From contig DYEP01000142.1 of assembly GCA_020725675.1 (NCBI GenBank), forward strand, positions 1 to 42,451: a stretch of 42,451 nucleotides of DNA. Reading direction: 5' to 3'. The stretch's first letter is position 1; each line of letters begins with the position of its first letter. The notes under the pieces are model-generated. The model did no database searches and was not told where the DNA came from. It was given only the letters and a program-made list of their open reading frames with translations. The stretch comes from Symbiobacterium sp. (GTDB taxonomy: Bacteria > Bacillota > Sulfobacillia > DUSP01 > DYEP01). The position numbers and the translations under genes were made by a program. Below, in pieces: positions 31,695 to 40,404 of this stretch.

Positions 31695-32708
31695 GTGCTG
31701 CACATATCCAAGCACAATCTGTTGAGTTTACTTACGCACGCCTCGAGCAGCTGGCAAGTATTCTGCCCGTCAAAGCAGGGCTCAACAGTGAATTTCGGTT
31801 GGTTTGAAGGCACGGTGGACACGGTCGCAATTCCGGTCAATTCATGTAAGGGTGCGTTCCTTCCCCAGACTGAAGAGCTGTTCACTTACCGTGGGACGCC
31901 TGAGACAGGCCTTTCTCTCACAGGCGGGTTTGATGGGCAAAAGCCTGTACTGATCTTCTTTGCGCGTCCTTGCGACGCGAGAGCACTCACCCTCCTTGAT
32001 AGGGTGTTCCTTGAAGGAGAGTATGCCGATGACAGGTACAGGAGTCGTCGTGCCCGTTCGGTGGTTGTCACCGTTGGATGCAAGTCGCCGCTTGACACGT
32101 GTTTCTGCACAGCCTTCGGGATCGGTCCTGACAGCAAGGCAGGCAGTGACGTATTTGTATACGAGGACGAAACCTCCCTGTATTTCGAGCCGTTGACAGA
32201 GGGGGGCGCTGGATTTGTTGCTGCGCACTTAGCGTACCTAGCAGAGGGCGGTACACCTGTTTCAGTGATGGAAGAACTGCGGCGTGCTGAACTCCCTCTG
32301 GCCGGGCGGATATGGGTAGAGGGTATGGCGGAGATGCTCGACAGCATGTTCGACCACCCAGTGTGGGAGAAGATGTCTGCGCGGTGCCGAGGCTGCGGCG
32401 CCTGTACGTACCTTTGTCCCACTTGCTACTGCTTTTCAGTATTCGACGCTCCAAGGGGCACGCACGGCAAGCGATACAGGTCGTGGGACAGCTGCCAATT
32501 CTCCGATTTCATGCTGATGGCCGGCGGGCACAACCCGCGGCCGACCCGCAAGGAACGGGTACGCCAGCGCTTTATGCACAAATTCAACTACGGCGTAAAG
32601 AGGCAGGGCGACTACCTCTGTGTGGGCTGCGGCCGTTGCATCCGGGCGTGTTCTGTTGGGCTGCATGCGGCGTCAGCGCTTTTTGACCTGAAGGAGGCGG
32701 GACGATGA
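31695..32708 (+). CDS. flxB: FlxB-like iron-sulfur protein (sulfite-reductase A-like)
   Basis: The 337-residue product resembles the alpha subunit of anaerobic sulfite reductase (AsrA-like) and hydrogenase beta-type proteins. ILIFFARPCDARALTLLDRVFL and VVVTVGCKSPLDTCFCTAFG occur in the front half. Two ferredoxin motifs lie in the back half: CRGCGACTYLCPTCYCF and CVGCGRCIRACSVGLH. With FlxA it forms the NADH-oxidising input. The track begins at GTG 31686, inside AGGAGG; GTG 31695, 8 bases later, is the better start (MLHISKHN). It ends in a four-base overlap with flxA. Confidence 0.85.
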   Translation: MLHISKHNLLSLLTHASSSWQVFCPSKQGSTVNFGWFEGTVDTVAIPVNSCKGAFLPQTEELFTYRGTPETGLSLTGGFDGQKPVLIFFARPCDARALTLLDRVFLEGEYADDRYRSRRARSVVVTVGCKSPLDTCFCTAFGIGPDSKAGSDVFVYEDETSLYFEPLTEGGAGFVAAHLAYLAEGGTPVSVMEELRRAELPLAGRIWVEGMAEMLDSMFDHPVWEKMSARCRGCGACTYLCPTCYCFSVFDAPRGTHGKRYRSWDSCQFSDFMLMAGGHNPRPTRKERVRQRFMHKFNYGVKRQGDYLCVGCGRCIRACSVGLHAASALFDLKEAGR

Positions 32709-33532
32709 AAGCGCTCTTGATTCCAGGTCTGGCAAGGATCGAGTCGGTCAGGGACGAGACAGCTGCAGGGGATGTGAAGACCTTCACTGTCCAGTTCCTG
32801 GACGAAAAGGATAGATTCGACTACATGCCCGGACAGTGTGCCATGCTGTCAGTCATAGGCGTGGGTGAGTGCATGATATCGATCACTTCATCGCCCACCC
32901 GGGACCGGATGCAGTTTTCGGTGAAGAAATCAGGACGTGTGACCTCCGCCCTTCACGAGCTCGAGGCGGGACATACCGTGGGGGTTAGGGGCCCTTATGG
33001 GAACGGATTTGCTGTCAATGAGTGGCGGAATAAACGGCTGTTGTTCATTGCGGGCGGGATCGGTCTTGCTCCTTTGAGATCTGCTATCAATTACTGCTTG
33101 GATAACAGGGAGGACTATGGACCCATCCAGATTATATACGGGGCCAGGTCTCCGGGGGATTTGTGTTTCAAAGACGAGATCTTCAAGAACTGGCCTGGCT
33201 TTCCTGAAACACAGGTACAAGTGACTGTGGATAAGGGAGATGAAAGCTGGAATGGTCCTCAGGGATTCGTTCCAAGTTTCTTAAAAGAAATAGCGCCGAG
33301 TCCGGACAATGCGGTGGCGGTAACCTGCGGTCCTCCCATAATGATTAAGTTCGTATTACAGGCGCTTTCGGAATTGGGATTTGGCGACGAGCAGGTCGTG
33401 ACTACGTTGGAATTGAAGATGCAGTGTGGAGTCGGTAAGTGCGGGCGGTGCAACATCGGACACAAGTACGTGTGTGTAGACGGCCCCGTGTTCACGCTCT
33501 CTCAGCTCAGGGCTCTTCCCGCAGAATATTGA
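32705..33532 (+). CDS. flxA: FlxA-like FAD/NAD-binding oxidoreductase
   Basis: This 275-residue protein of the ferredoxin-NADP reductase superfamily is near PyrK and the beta subunit of sulfhydrogenase or anaerobic sulfite reductase. An FAD-binding barrel comes first (DYMPGQCAMLSVIGVGECMISITSSPT, then VGVRGPYGNGF). A nucleotide domain follows (RLLFIAGGIGLAPLRSAI, then VAVTCGPPIMIKFVLQAL), and a C-terminal [2Fe-2S] motif CGVGKCGRCNIG with a later Cys in YVCVDGP. It should bind NADH and feed electrons through FlxB, FlxC and FlxD to HdrA. ATG 32705 overlaps flxB. After it comes a 51-base gap before the polyprenyl synthase gene. Confidence 0.88.
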   Translation: MKALLIPGLARIESVRDETAAGDVKTFTVQFLDEKDRFDYMPGQCAMLSVIGVGECMISITSSPTRDRMQFSVKKSGRVTSALHELEAGHTVGVRGPYGNGFAVNEWRNKRLLFIAGGIGLAPLRSAINYCLDNREDYGPIQIIYGARSPGDLCFKDEIFKNWPGFPETQVQVTVDKGDESWNGPQGFVPSFLKEIAPSPDNAVAVTCGPPIMIKFVLQALSELGFGDEQVVTTLELKMQCGVGKCGRCNIGHKYVCVDGPVFTLSQLRALPAEY

Positions 33533-33583
33533 TGGGATGAGGTATGATAAAGCATTAGCTTTGCAGATCCGGCAGGTGATATC

Positions 33584-34549
33584 ATGCTAAGTCGATTTGA
33601 GGTGTTGCACGAATTACTATCAGACGAGCTGGCCTGTGTCGATACAGAGATTGGAGAGATACTTGAGTGCAACCACCACCTGCTTAATGAGGCCGTTCGT
33701 CACCTGCGGGAGAGTGGTGGAAAGAGGTTCAGACCTGCGCTGCTTTTGCTCACAGCCAGGATATCGGGTGCTTCCAGGGAAGCGAGGATCCCTGCAGCTG
33801 CGGCAGTCGAGATTATGCACATGGCCACGCTTATTCACGACGACATAGTGGACAACGCAAGGCTACGGAGGGGGCGGCCGACAGTCAACGCCCTCTGGGG
33901 TAATAACCTGTCTATTCTTTCAGGGGATTTTATGTTCGCGCGCGCCTTCTCCGCCCTGGCGGAGTTTTTCCGTCCCGAATTCCTGGTGAACATGAGCAAG
34001 GTAGTCTCTGAAATGTGCCTCGGAGAGATTCACCAGAATTTTCGGAAGGAAAGGTTAAACGTAACCGAGGAAGAATATTTGTTAAGGATAGAACAAAAGA
34101 CCGCTCTGTTTATCGGCGAATGCTGCCGTCTGGGTGCCATGCTGTCAGGGGCTTGCAACAGTTTGGCAGACAGGTTTTTTGACTACGGCAGGTTTATAGG
34201 TATGGCGTTCCAAATCACCGACGATCTGCTGGACCTGGGATACGGCGGTTCGTCAGGAAAGGAGGTGGGCAAAGACTTACAGCAGGGGGTACTCACACTG
34301 CCGGTCATTCACGCGCTGGGAGGACAGCATGGAGAGACGCTTCGGAAGATGCTTTCTGGAGATATTATACCTTCGGCCAGTCATGAGGTCCTCAGGATCC
34401 TCGAACTTGGTGGATCTATCGGATATGCGAGAGATATGGCACGCTCGTTTGCCGATAAAGCCAGGGAGGTCCTGACTGGTCTGCCGGAATCCCCAGAAAA
34501 GCGGGCGCTTGAGTCGGCGTGTGAGTTTGTTCTGGAACGTCACTCCTAG
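33584..34549 (+). CDS. Polyprenyl diphosphate synthase (long-chain, class II subunit type)
   Basis: The 321-residue enzyme is a trans-polyprenyl diphosphate synthase. GGKRFRPALLLL marks the IPP site, HDDIVDNARLRRG is the first Asp-rich motif, and FQITDDLLDLGYGG holds the second. It elongates farnesyl or geranylgeranyl diphosphate with IPP, probably to the heptaprenyl or octaprenyl chain used for menaquinone. AGGTGAT precedes ATG 33584. It lies between the Flx-Hdr cluster and rex on the same strand, 23 bases before the rex start. Chain length cannot be read with confidence. Confidence 0.9.
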   Translation: MLSRFEVLHELLSDELACVDTEIGEILECNHHLLNEAVRHLRESGGKRFRPALLLLTARISGASREARIPAAAAVEIMHMATLIHDDIVDNARLRRGRPTVNALWGNNLSILSGDFMFARAFSALAEFFRPEFLVNMSKVVSEMCLGEIHQNFRKERLNVTEEEYLLRIEQKTALFIGECCRLGAMLSGACNSLADRFFDYGRFIGMAFQITDDLLDLGYGGSSGKEVGKDLQQGVLTLPVIHALGGQHGETLRKMLSGDIIPSASHEVLRILELGGSIGYARDMARSFADKAREVLTGLPESPEKRALESACEFVLERHS

Positions 34550-34571
34550 TTTATCTACAGGAGGGAGAGCG

Positions 34572-35198
34572 GTGCCGAGAAACAGGATACCCGAAGCAAC
34601 AATCAGGAGGCTTCCTATTTATCTTAGAACCCTCTCAGACCTGGTAGACGATCAGGTAGAGGTAATCTCATCGGCCGAGCTGGCTGAGAAGACGGGTTTT
34701 TCCTCTGAGCAAATCAGAAAAGATTTAGCCTATTTTGGTGCGTTTGGGGTGAGAGGTGTGGGATATTCCACATCTCACCTGAGCCAGTGCTTAAGAAGGA
34801 TCCTTGGACTGCACAAAGAGGTCAAGGCGGTGCTAGTTGGCGCTGGACACCTGGGCACTGCGCTCGCACGTTACAACATTACGAGGCATAAGGACGTGAG
34901 GATCACCGCGATTTTTGACTCGGACCCGCAAAAGACAGGGCAATACATTGAAGGGGTGCCTATCAGGCCAATCGGGGAGATGAAAGAGACCATTAAGCGG
35001 GAAGGTATAAAGATGGGTATCATCGCGGTGCCTGCGCCAGAGGCCCAGAAGGTAGCACTGAAGCTGAAGGAGGCGGGCGTTGAAGCCATTTTGAATTTTG
35101 CGCCAACCAAAATCGTGCCTCCGGAAGGGACTTTTGTTCAAAACGTAGATCTTACCCTGGAGCTGCAGAGCCTCGCTTACTATGTCAATCGCGAGTAG
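34572..35198 (+). CDS. rex: Redox-sensing transcriptional repressor Rex
   Basis: This 208-residue Rex protein has an N-terminal winged helix (IPEATIRRLPIYLRTLSDL, then SSEQIRKDLAYFGAFGVRGVGYS), a Rossmann domain with VLVGAGHLGTALARYN and DSDPQKTGQYIEGVPI, and the C-terminal domain-swapped helix (ELQSLAYYVNRE). Rex binds DNA when NADH/NAD+ is low and lets go when NADH rises. GTG 34572 follows GGAGGGAG; the track start at 34509 is too early. It is the last gene of a run that starts with hdrC, so it may control the NADH-oxidising complex next to it. Its 3' end overlaps the convergent OYE gene by 19 bases. Confidence 0.95.
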   Translation: MPRNRIPEATIRRLPIYLRTLSDLVDDQVEVISSAELAEKTGFSSEQIRKDLAYFGAFGVRGVGYSTSHLSQCLRRILGLHKEVKAVLVGAGHLGTALARYNITRHKDVRITAIFDSDPQKTGQYIEGVPIRPIGEMKETIKREGIKMGIIAVPAPEAQKVALKLKEAGVEAILNFAPTKIVPPEGTFVQNVDLTLELQSLAYYVNRE

Positions 35199-36352
35199 CA
35201 GGTAAGCGGCCGGCCCGAGGCCACCCGGACGACACACTTGTTGCAAGAAGTGCATGAAGGCTTTATTTGGGGGTTTCCCATCATTTTACCTACAATTGCA
35301 GGTTGCCTGATCAGCGGTCGGCTCATAGCAACAAGGTCTGCATATCCTCCGAGGATAAGCTCTTCCATGGTGGCGACGGTACGAATGCCTCCCACCACGA
35401 TGACGGGGATCGATACGTGTTGTTTCAAAAGCTGCGAGAAGTGGCGGAAATATGCCTCCTCAAAGCGCAGTTGCTTTCGCAGTGTATTAAGGTAATGTCG
35501 CGTGACGATCTTTCTTATAGGGGACGCGGCCTTCATGGCGTCGGTCTGCATAATATCTTCAACTGGAATGTCCCCGAGGGAAGTGCAAAAGCCTGTCTTG
35601 TAGGTGCCTGCGGTGACTTCGATGGCGTCCACGCCTTCCTTCACAAGGCAGGCTGACACGCGGAGGCCATCTTCTTCGGTGAGGCCGCCGCTTTCAAGGT
35701 CGGACATCGCCAGTTTTACGACTACCAGGAAGTCGGGTCTTACACGCCTGCGGACGGCGCGGCATACCTCAATGAGAAACCGGGCACGGTTTTCTGTACT
35801 GTTGCCGTACTTGTCACGCCTCCGGTTGGTAAGAGGCGACAGGAACTGGTGGATGAGATGCCCGTTGCAGGCGCTGATCTGTATGCCGGAAAAACCGGCC
35901 AGCTGTGCCCTCCGGGCGGCGTCTCCGAACGCTGAAATCAGCAATTCTATTTCGTCAATGGCCAGTTCCCTGGGTGCAGGAAGTATCGGGTCTCGGACAG
36001 ACGAAGGTCCAAGAGCCGGAGTACCATCGAACTTCTGGCGTCCACAGTGATAGATTTGGAGTAGTGGAACCGCGCCGCACAGAGAACAAGCTGCGGCCAG
36101 TTGGGATAGGCCCGGAATCTGTGCGTCTTGGTCTGCACCGATGACGCCAGGATAGCTCCGGCCGGAAATGTGAACGTATGCGCCTCCGGTGACTATGAGC
36201 CCGGCGCCTCCTTCGGATAGCGCGCTGTATAAAGTGATGAGATGGCTTGTGATGCGGCCGTCGGGCAGGGCCATGCTTTCCGCGGTCGACGAGCGGACAA
36301 CCCGGTTTTTGAGTAATGTCTTTCCAAGTTTAAATGGGGTGAATGTCTTCAT
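35180..36352 (-). CDS. Old Yellow Enzyme-type NADH:flavin oxidoreductase
   Basis: The 390-residue protein has the FMN-dependent OYE TIM barrel: FKLGKTLLKNRVVRSSTAESMALPDG at the start, VPLLQIYHCGRQ, a LAGFSGIQISACNGHLIHQFLSPLTNRRRDKYGNSTENR block with the family's substrate and FMN contacts, and VIVVGGIRTVATMEELILGGYADLVAMSRPLIRQP for phosphate binding. Single-domain members reduce enones or related unsaturated compounds. The cysteines at the C-terminus (SCTSCNKCV) resemble the 4Fe-4S motif that leads into the second half of 2,4-dienoyl-CoA reductases, yet that half is missing. ATG 36352 has GGGGAGA upstream. Confidence 0.88.
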   Translation of the reverse strand: MKTFTPFKLGKTLLKNRVVRSSTAESMALPDGRITSHLITLYSALSEGGAGLIVTGGAYVHISGRSYPGVIGADQDAQIPGLSQLAAACSLCGAVPLLQIYHCGRQKFDGTPALGPSSVRDPILPAPRELAIDEIELLISAFGDAARRAQLAGFSGIQISACNGHLIHQFLSPLTNRRRDKYGNSTENRARFLIEVCRAVRRRVRPDFLVVVKLAMSDLESGGLTEEDGLRVSACLVKEGVDAIEVTAGTYKTGFCTSLGDIPVEDIMQTDAMKAASPIRKIVTRHYLNTLRKQLRFEEAYFRHFSQLLKQHVSIPVIVVGGIRTVATMEELILGGYADLVAMSRPLIRQPAIVGKMMGNPQIKPSCTSCNKCVVRVASGRPLTCYSRLT

Positions 36353-36540
36353 GACAGCATTTCTCCCCGGCAAATCTTGCTGTATCCGTTCTACTTCAGA
36401 CTACGTTTTCCTTTGGCTGGAAGTGAAAAATACTTTAAAGGGTAGCCAAGGAAGATTAAGGTTTTTAGAAAGGGCGAAAGGTATTGTATTGAAGTTTGTA
36501 GAACAACATCAGGTCAGGAAAACGTAAGAGGTGTCCGCAG

Positions 36541-37554
36541 TTGATCGAGGCTCTCAAATTCTTGAGTCTGGCTGATACGCTCATTGTGCTGGCCAGCATA
36601 GTGCTGGCTACTTATGTGTTATTGAGGCTATCGACCAAGCCGGGCTGGCCGATGGTGCTGGCAAAATGGCTTGGGCTTCTGGCTCTGTTTGTGTTGTCGG
36701 CTGTTGTTGTCATCGCACAATGGCCGCTGTTTTACGGAGCCCTCGAGCAGCTCAGGTTCTTGAGACCCCGTGATATACTAGTCGCCACGCTGGATATCTC
36801 CATCGTCGCGTTTGTGCTCTATAAGTTCTTCATGTTAATTAAGGGCACCCGAGCCATTCAATTAATCAAAGGCGTCATGGTGCTCCTGATCGCCACCACG
36901 GTGAGCCAGTGGCTTGGCCTTGTCACCATCAACTGGTTGCTTCGGAACACCAGGATGATGCTGTTTGTCGCGCTTCCCGTTGTGTTTCAGCCTGAGCTCA
37001 GAAGGGCGCTGGAGCAGATCGGGCGAGGCAGGTTCTTTGCCAGGTCTATCGTGCTTCTTGATGAGGAGGAGATGGCCCGGCTCATCGGCGAGGTGGTAAG
37101 GGCAGCTGAGATCATGTCCCGGAACAAGATCGGGGCTCTGGTCGTCATTGAAAGAGAGACGGGCCTGGGTGATTTCATCGAGACGGGGATCAGGCTTGAT
37201 GCAGTAGTGAGCGGCGAGTTCCTAGTCAACATCTTCATTCCCAATACCCCTCTTCATGACGGCGCCGTGATCATCAGGGGAGACCGGGTGATGGCCGCCG
37301 CATGCTTCTTGCCGCTTTCAGAATCGCCTGCTATTACCCCGGAAATGGGAGGCAGGCACAGGGCGGCGCTTGGAATCAGCGAGCATTCTGATGCACTGGC
37401 TATTGTGGTATCAGAGGAAACCGGCAACATATCGCTGGCTCAAGGCGGGAAACTCATCCGCAACATCGACTCAAAGACCTTGAGCGAAATGCTCGGTAGC
37501 CTGTGCCAACCGAAACACTCAGACAGGGGTTTTCATTTCTGGAACAGGGGGTAA
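36541..37554 (+). CDS. cdaA: Diadenylate cyclase CdaA with extended membrane region
   Basis: This 337-residue membrane-bound diadenylate cyclase makes c-di-AMP from two ATP. The DAC domain (about residues 145-320) holds the catalytic motifs DGAVIIRGD and GGRHRAALGISE, along with ELRRALEQIG and SGEFLVNIF. The usual CdaA start (DILVATLDISIVAFVLYKFFMLIKGTRA) begins only near residue 77. Before it are about 65 extra residues with two further hydrophobic segments (LIVLASIVLATYVLL and LALFVLSAVVVIAQWPLF), so five helices are likely instead of three. TTG 36541 with AAGAGGTG upstream supports the long form. It directly abuts cdaR. Confidence 0.92.
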   Translation: MIEALKFLSLADTLIVLASIVLATYVLLRLSTKPGWPMVLAKWLGLLALFVLSAVVVIAQWPLFYGALEQLRFLRPRDILVATLDISIVAFVLYKFFMLIKGTRAIQLIKGVMVLLIATTVSQWLGLVTINWLLRNTRMMLFVALPVVFQPELRRALEQIGRGRFFARSIVLLDEEEMARLIGEVVRAAEIMSRNKIGALVVIERETGLGDFIETGIRLDAVVSGEFLVNIFIPNTPLHDGAVIIRGDRVMAAACFLPLSESPAITPEMGGRHRAALGISEHSDALAIVVSEETGNISLAQGGKLIRNIDSKTLSEMLGSLCQPKHSDRGFHFWNRG

Positions 37555-38766
37555 GTGCCGTCCGTGGAACGCTGGTGGGAAAAAGACCTGACAGTAAAAG
37601 TGTTGTCTGCGGTGCTCGCACTTGTCATCTGGTTCCAGGTTATGAGTGAAGAGAACCCTGCGGTTGACCGTGAGTTCGAACGTATACCCATAATACTTGA
37701 GAACCTGCGCGAAGGCTACACTATTACGAATTTTGAACCAAAGAGCGTAAATATTGTGGTAAGAGGTCAACGTCGGCTCGTTACGGATCTGGACAGGGCT
37801 GATATTCGTGCCTCCGTGGATCTTCGTCAGGCTGCGGATGGCAGCGAGACGCTGCGGGTCGAAGTGTCAGTGCCTAAAGGGCTCACCGTGCTTGAAGTGG
37901 TTCCATCTCTGGTCACGGTGGGCCTTGACGCGATCACGCAGAGGGAGGCGAAAGTGAAGCTGGAGGTCGTTGGTACGCCTGCTGAGGATTACGTACCACA
38001 AGCTCCAGTAGCAGCGCTTCAGGAGGTCACTGTAACCGGACCGAGCAGGAAGGTGGCGCAGATCGAATATGTAGTAGGCCGGGTGGATGTAACTGGCGCG
38101 GCAGGTGAAATCACGGTGAACGTGCCACTGGTGCCTACATCGACGCAAGGCAAAGAAGTCACGGGGGTGACACTTTCGCCTGCGGAGGTAGCCGTCACAG
38201 TCCCGTTCAACAAGCTGCCCCCGGCAAAGTACCTTGTCGTTGAGCCCCGGGTCACCGGCGCACCTGAAGAAGGGTTTCGCGTTGTGAGCGTAGACGTAGA
38301 GCCCAAGACTGTAAAGATTCGTGCTCCTGAGAGTGTGGGGAGGACGCTTCATACTATCCAGACCATGCCCCTGTCCGTCCAGGGTGCCGCCTCGACGATC
38401 GTAAGGCTGGTGGACCTGGTGATACCAAAAGGAATTACCAGCATTGATATACAAAAAGTTACAGTCACAGTCCATATCGAAGAGGATATCATAAAGCGGA
38501 CGTTCGATAGTATCCCCATACTGATACAGGGCGTCTCTCCGGGGCTTAAGTGGGAGATGAACCCGGCAGGTGCGTCAGTTACGATAGAGGGCCTCCGGAA
38601 AATCGTTGAAGACACGCGCGCATCCGAGATCGAGCTCTTTGTGGACGCTTCCGGCTTAAGGAGCGGAGAATATAGTTTGAATGTAAAATACCGCACACCT
38701 GCAGGCATTAGCATAAAAACTATTGATCCTGCAACTGTCGACCTAATGCTATATCCCAGGAATTGA
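37555..38766 (+). CDS. cdaR: CdaR-type YbbR-domain regulator
   Basis: The 403-residue protein has a single N-terminal membrane helix (LTVKVLSAVLALVIWFQVMS) and then about four YbbR repeats outside the cell (for example IILENLREGYTITNFEPKSVNIVVRG, then EVVGTPAEDYVPQAPVAALQEVTVTGPSRKV). CdaR binds CdaA and adjusts c-di-AMP formation. GTG 37555 directly follows the cdaA stop, with AGGGGG before it. The gene is followed by glmM after 14 bases, the order conserved in many Bacillota. Confidence 0.92.
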   Translation: MPSVERWWEKDLTVKVLSAVLALVIWFQVMSEENPAVDREFERIPIILENLREGYTITNFEPKSVNIVVRGQRRLVTDLDRADIRASVDLRQAADGSETLRVEVSVPKGLTVLEVVPSLVTVGLDAITQREAKVKLEVVGTPAEDYVPQAPVAALQEVTVTGPSRKVAQIEYVVGRVDVTGAAGEITVNVPLVPTSTQGKEVTGVTLSPAEVAVTVPFNKLPPAKYLVVEPRVTGAPEEGFRVVSVDVEPKTVKIRAPESVGRTLHTIQTMPLSVQGAASTIVRLVDLVIPKGITSIDIQKVTVTVHIEEDIIKRTFDSIPILIQGVSPGLKWEMNPAGASVTIEGLRKIVEDTRASEIELFVDASGLRSGEYSLNVKYRTPAGISIKTIDPATVDLMLYPRN

Positions 38767-38780
38767 AAGGAGAACACTGA

Positions 38781-40118
38781 ATGACAAGGCTTTTTGGAAC
38801 TGATGGAATAAGGGGTATCGCCAATGAGGAACTCACGCCGGAACTGGCGTTCAAAATAGGGAGGGCAACTTCGCAGGTTCTTAGGAACAAGGAGAAACAG
38901 AAGGTACTCATAGGCAGGGACACAAGGGCTTCGTCAAGCATGCTCGAAGCCGCCATGGCCGCGGGTCTTTGTTCATCGGGCGTGGATGTGGTGTGTGCAG
39001 GTACCATCACCACGCCGGGAGTGGCTTATCTCGTAAGGAACATGGGATTTGACGGGGGCGTGGTCATATCTGCCTCGCACAACCCGGCGAAGTATAACGG
39101 GATAAAGATCTTTGGTCCGGACGGGTTTAAGATCCCTGACGAAGCGGAAGACAGGATCGAGTCGCTTGTGCTGCAGGAGCAGGACCGGTTGCCGAGACCT
39201 TCGGCTGAAGGTGTAGGTGCCATAGAACACGAAAGAGAGCTGGTTGATGAATACGTGAGTTTTTTGATAGGTTCCGCGGGCACAGCACTGAGGGGCCTTA
39301 AAATCGTACTGGACTGCGCCAACGGCGCGGCTAGCCACATTGCACCTCGTGTGTTCAGAAGGCTAGGTGCTGAAGTGCTGGCGATGAACACAGAACCCGA
39401 CGGGTTGAATATAAATAAAGGGTGCGGGTCTACTCAAATGGAACCTATCTGCAGCATGGTAAGGCAGCAGGGCGCAGATTTGGGCCTTGCATTCGACGGC
39501 GACGGGGATCGCGTGCTCGGTGTAAGCGAAAAAGGTGAAATTGTAGACGGCGATCAGATACTCGCTATCTGTGCGATGGATATGATAGATAAGGGAGAGC
39601 TCCCGGAGAAAACTGTAGTGGGGACGGTGATGAGCAACCTGGGGCTTGATATCGCGCTCCGCCGTGTCGGCGGCAGGGTAATCCGAACAAGGGTTGGTGA
39701 CAGGAACGTGCTCGAGGAGATGCGCAGGAGGGAACTGGTGCTCGGAGGCGAGCAGTCAGGACACATCATCTTCCTTTCAAGGAGCACAACTGGCGACGGG
39801 ATACTGACAGGGCTTTTGCTGTCAGCGATATGTAAGTATACCGGTCGCCCGCTTTCGGACCTTGCGTCGGTCATGGAAAAGCTGCCGCAGGTGCTGGTAA
39901 ACGTGAGGTGTGCAAAGAGCGTCGAACTGTCAAGATGCCCTGCCACTACCCGGGCCATTGCGGACGCTGAGGCGGCTCTTGGGACAAGGGGTCGCGTGCT
40001 TGTAAGACCTTCAGGCACTGAACCGCTCATCCGTATCATGGTTGAAGGAGAAGACGAAGCGCTGGTAAAGAGGCTGGCTATTCACATCAAGGAGGTGGTG
40101 GAACAAGAACTGGGCTAA
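38781..40118 (+). CDS. glmM: Phosphoglucosamine mutase GlmM
   Basis: This 445-residue enzyme turns glucosamine-6-phosphate into glucosamine-1-phosphate for UDP-GlcNAc and peptidoglycan. LFGTDGIRGIAN is at the start. The phosphoserine loop is VVISASHNPAKYNGIKIFG, the Mg site is FDGDGDRVLG, the sugar-binding block is LGGEQSGHIIF, and RPSGTEPLIRIMVEG is the phosphate-binding end. AAAGGAGA lies before ATG 38781. In Bacillus and Lactococcus GlmM also binds CdaA and lowers c-di-AMP formation, which fits its place after cdaA-cdaR. The glmS ribozyme begins about 54 bases after its stop. Confidence 0.96.
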   Translation: MTRLFGTDGIRGIANEELTPELAFKIGRATSQVLRNKEKQKVLIGRDTRASSSMLEAAMAAGLCSSGVDVVCAGTITTPGVAYLVRNMGFDGGVVISASHNPAKYNGIKIFGPDGFKIPDEAEDRIESLVLQEQDRLPRPSAEGVGAIEHERELVDEYVSFLIGSAGTALRGLKIVLDCANGAASHIAPRVFRRLGAEVLAMNTEPDGLNINKGCGSTQMEPICSMVRQQGADLGLAFDGDGDRVLGVSEKGEIVDGDQILAICAMDMIDKGELPEKTVVGTVMSNLGLDIALRRVGGRVIRTRVGDRNVLEEMRRRELVLGGEQSGHIIFLSRSTTGDGILTGLLLSAICKYTGRPLSDLASVMEKLPQVLVNVRCAKSVELSRCPATTRAIADAEAALGTRGRVLVRPSGTEPLIRIMVEGEDEALVKRLAIHIKEVVEQELG

Positions 40119-40171
40119 AAAGCATAATGGATAGTAAAAGAGCTGCAAGTCAGGTGTGGGCAGACTTAATG

Positions 40172-40325
40172 AGCGCCTGAACTCGCTAGTTGTTGCGAGT
40201 GGACGAGGTCGGGGTTTATCGAAGATTCGGCGGATGCCCCGCGGCGGATCACCAGCCGTAAGACGTTCCTCAAATCCCTCGGGCGACCGTGGGGACAACA
40301 GGGACCGGGTGGCCAGGAAGAGCCT
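40172..40325 (+). ncRNA. glmS ribozyme (glucosamine-6-phosphate-activated self-cleaving riboswitch)
   Basis: The leader before glmS carries the conserved core in order: AGCGCC at the cleavage site (cut expected between A40172 and G40173), the P1 hairpin ACTCGC/GCGAGT, GGACGAGG, GGGTTTATCGA, ATTCGGCGGATGCCCCGCGG, CCAGCCGTAAGACG, and then the CAAATCCCTCGGGCGACCGTGGGGACAACAGGGA region of P3/P4. Glucosamine-6-phosphate acts as cofactor for cleavage, which lowers glmS expression. The core matches known members closely; the 3' border is approximate. The ORF track's early frame from 40156 reads through the ribozyme and is not coding there. Confidence 0.95.
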
Positions 40326-40338
40326 GCGAACGTGTTTT

Positions 40339-40370
40339 GCCATGCACCCCTTGGGTACGCATGGCCTGTT
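40339..40370 (+). terminator. Terminator-like hairpin between ribozyme and glmS
   Basis: GCCATGC (40339-40345) pairs with GCATGGC (40359-40365), with an inner ACCC/GGGT stem, followed by CTGTTTTGTT. It lies after the ribozyme and ends about 30 bases before the glmS ATG, so it could act as an attenuator on glmS. Confidence 0.5.
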
Positions 40371-40404
40371 TTGTTATATCACAAAGGAAAGAAGGGGAAA
40401 CGAA

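Noticed and set aside
40156-40404. GlmS extended upstream to 40156 as in the ORF track
   Set aside because: This stretch is the glmS ribozyme, and GlmS needs Cys directly after the first Met (ATG 40405).
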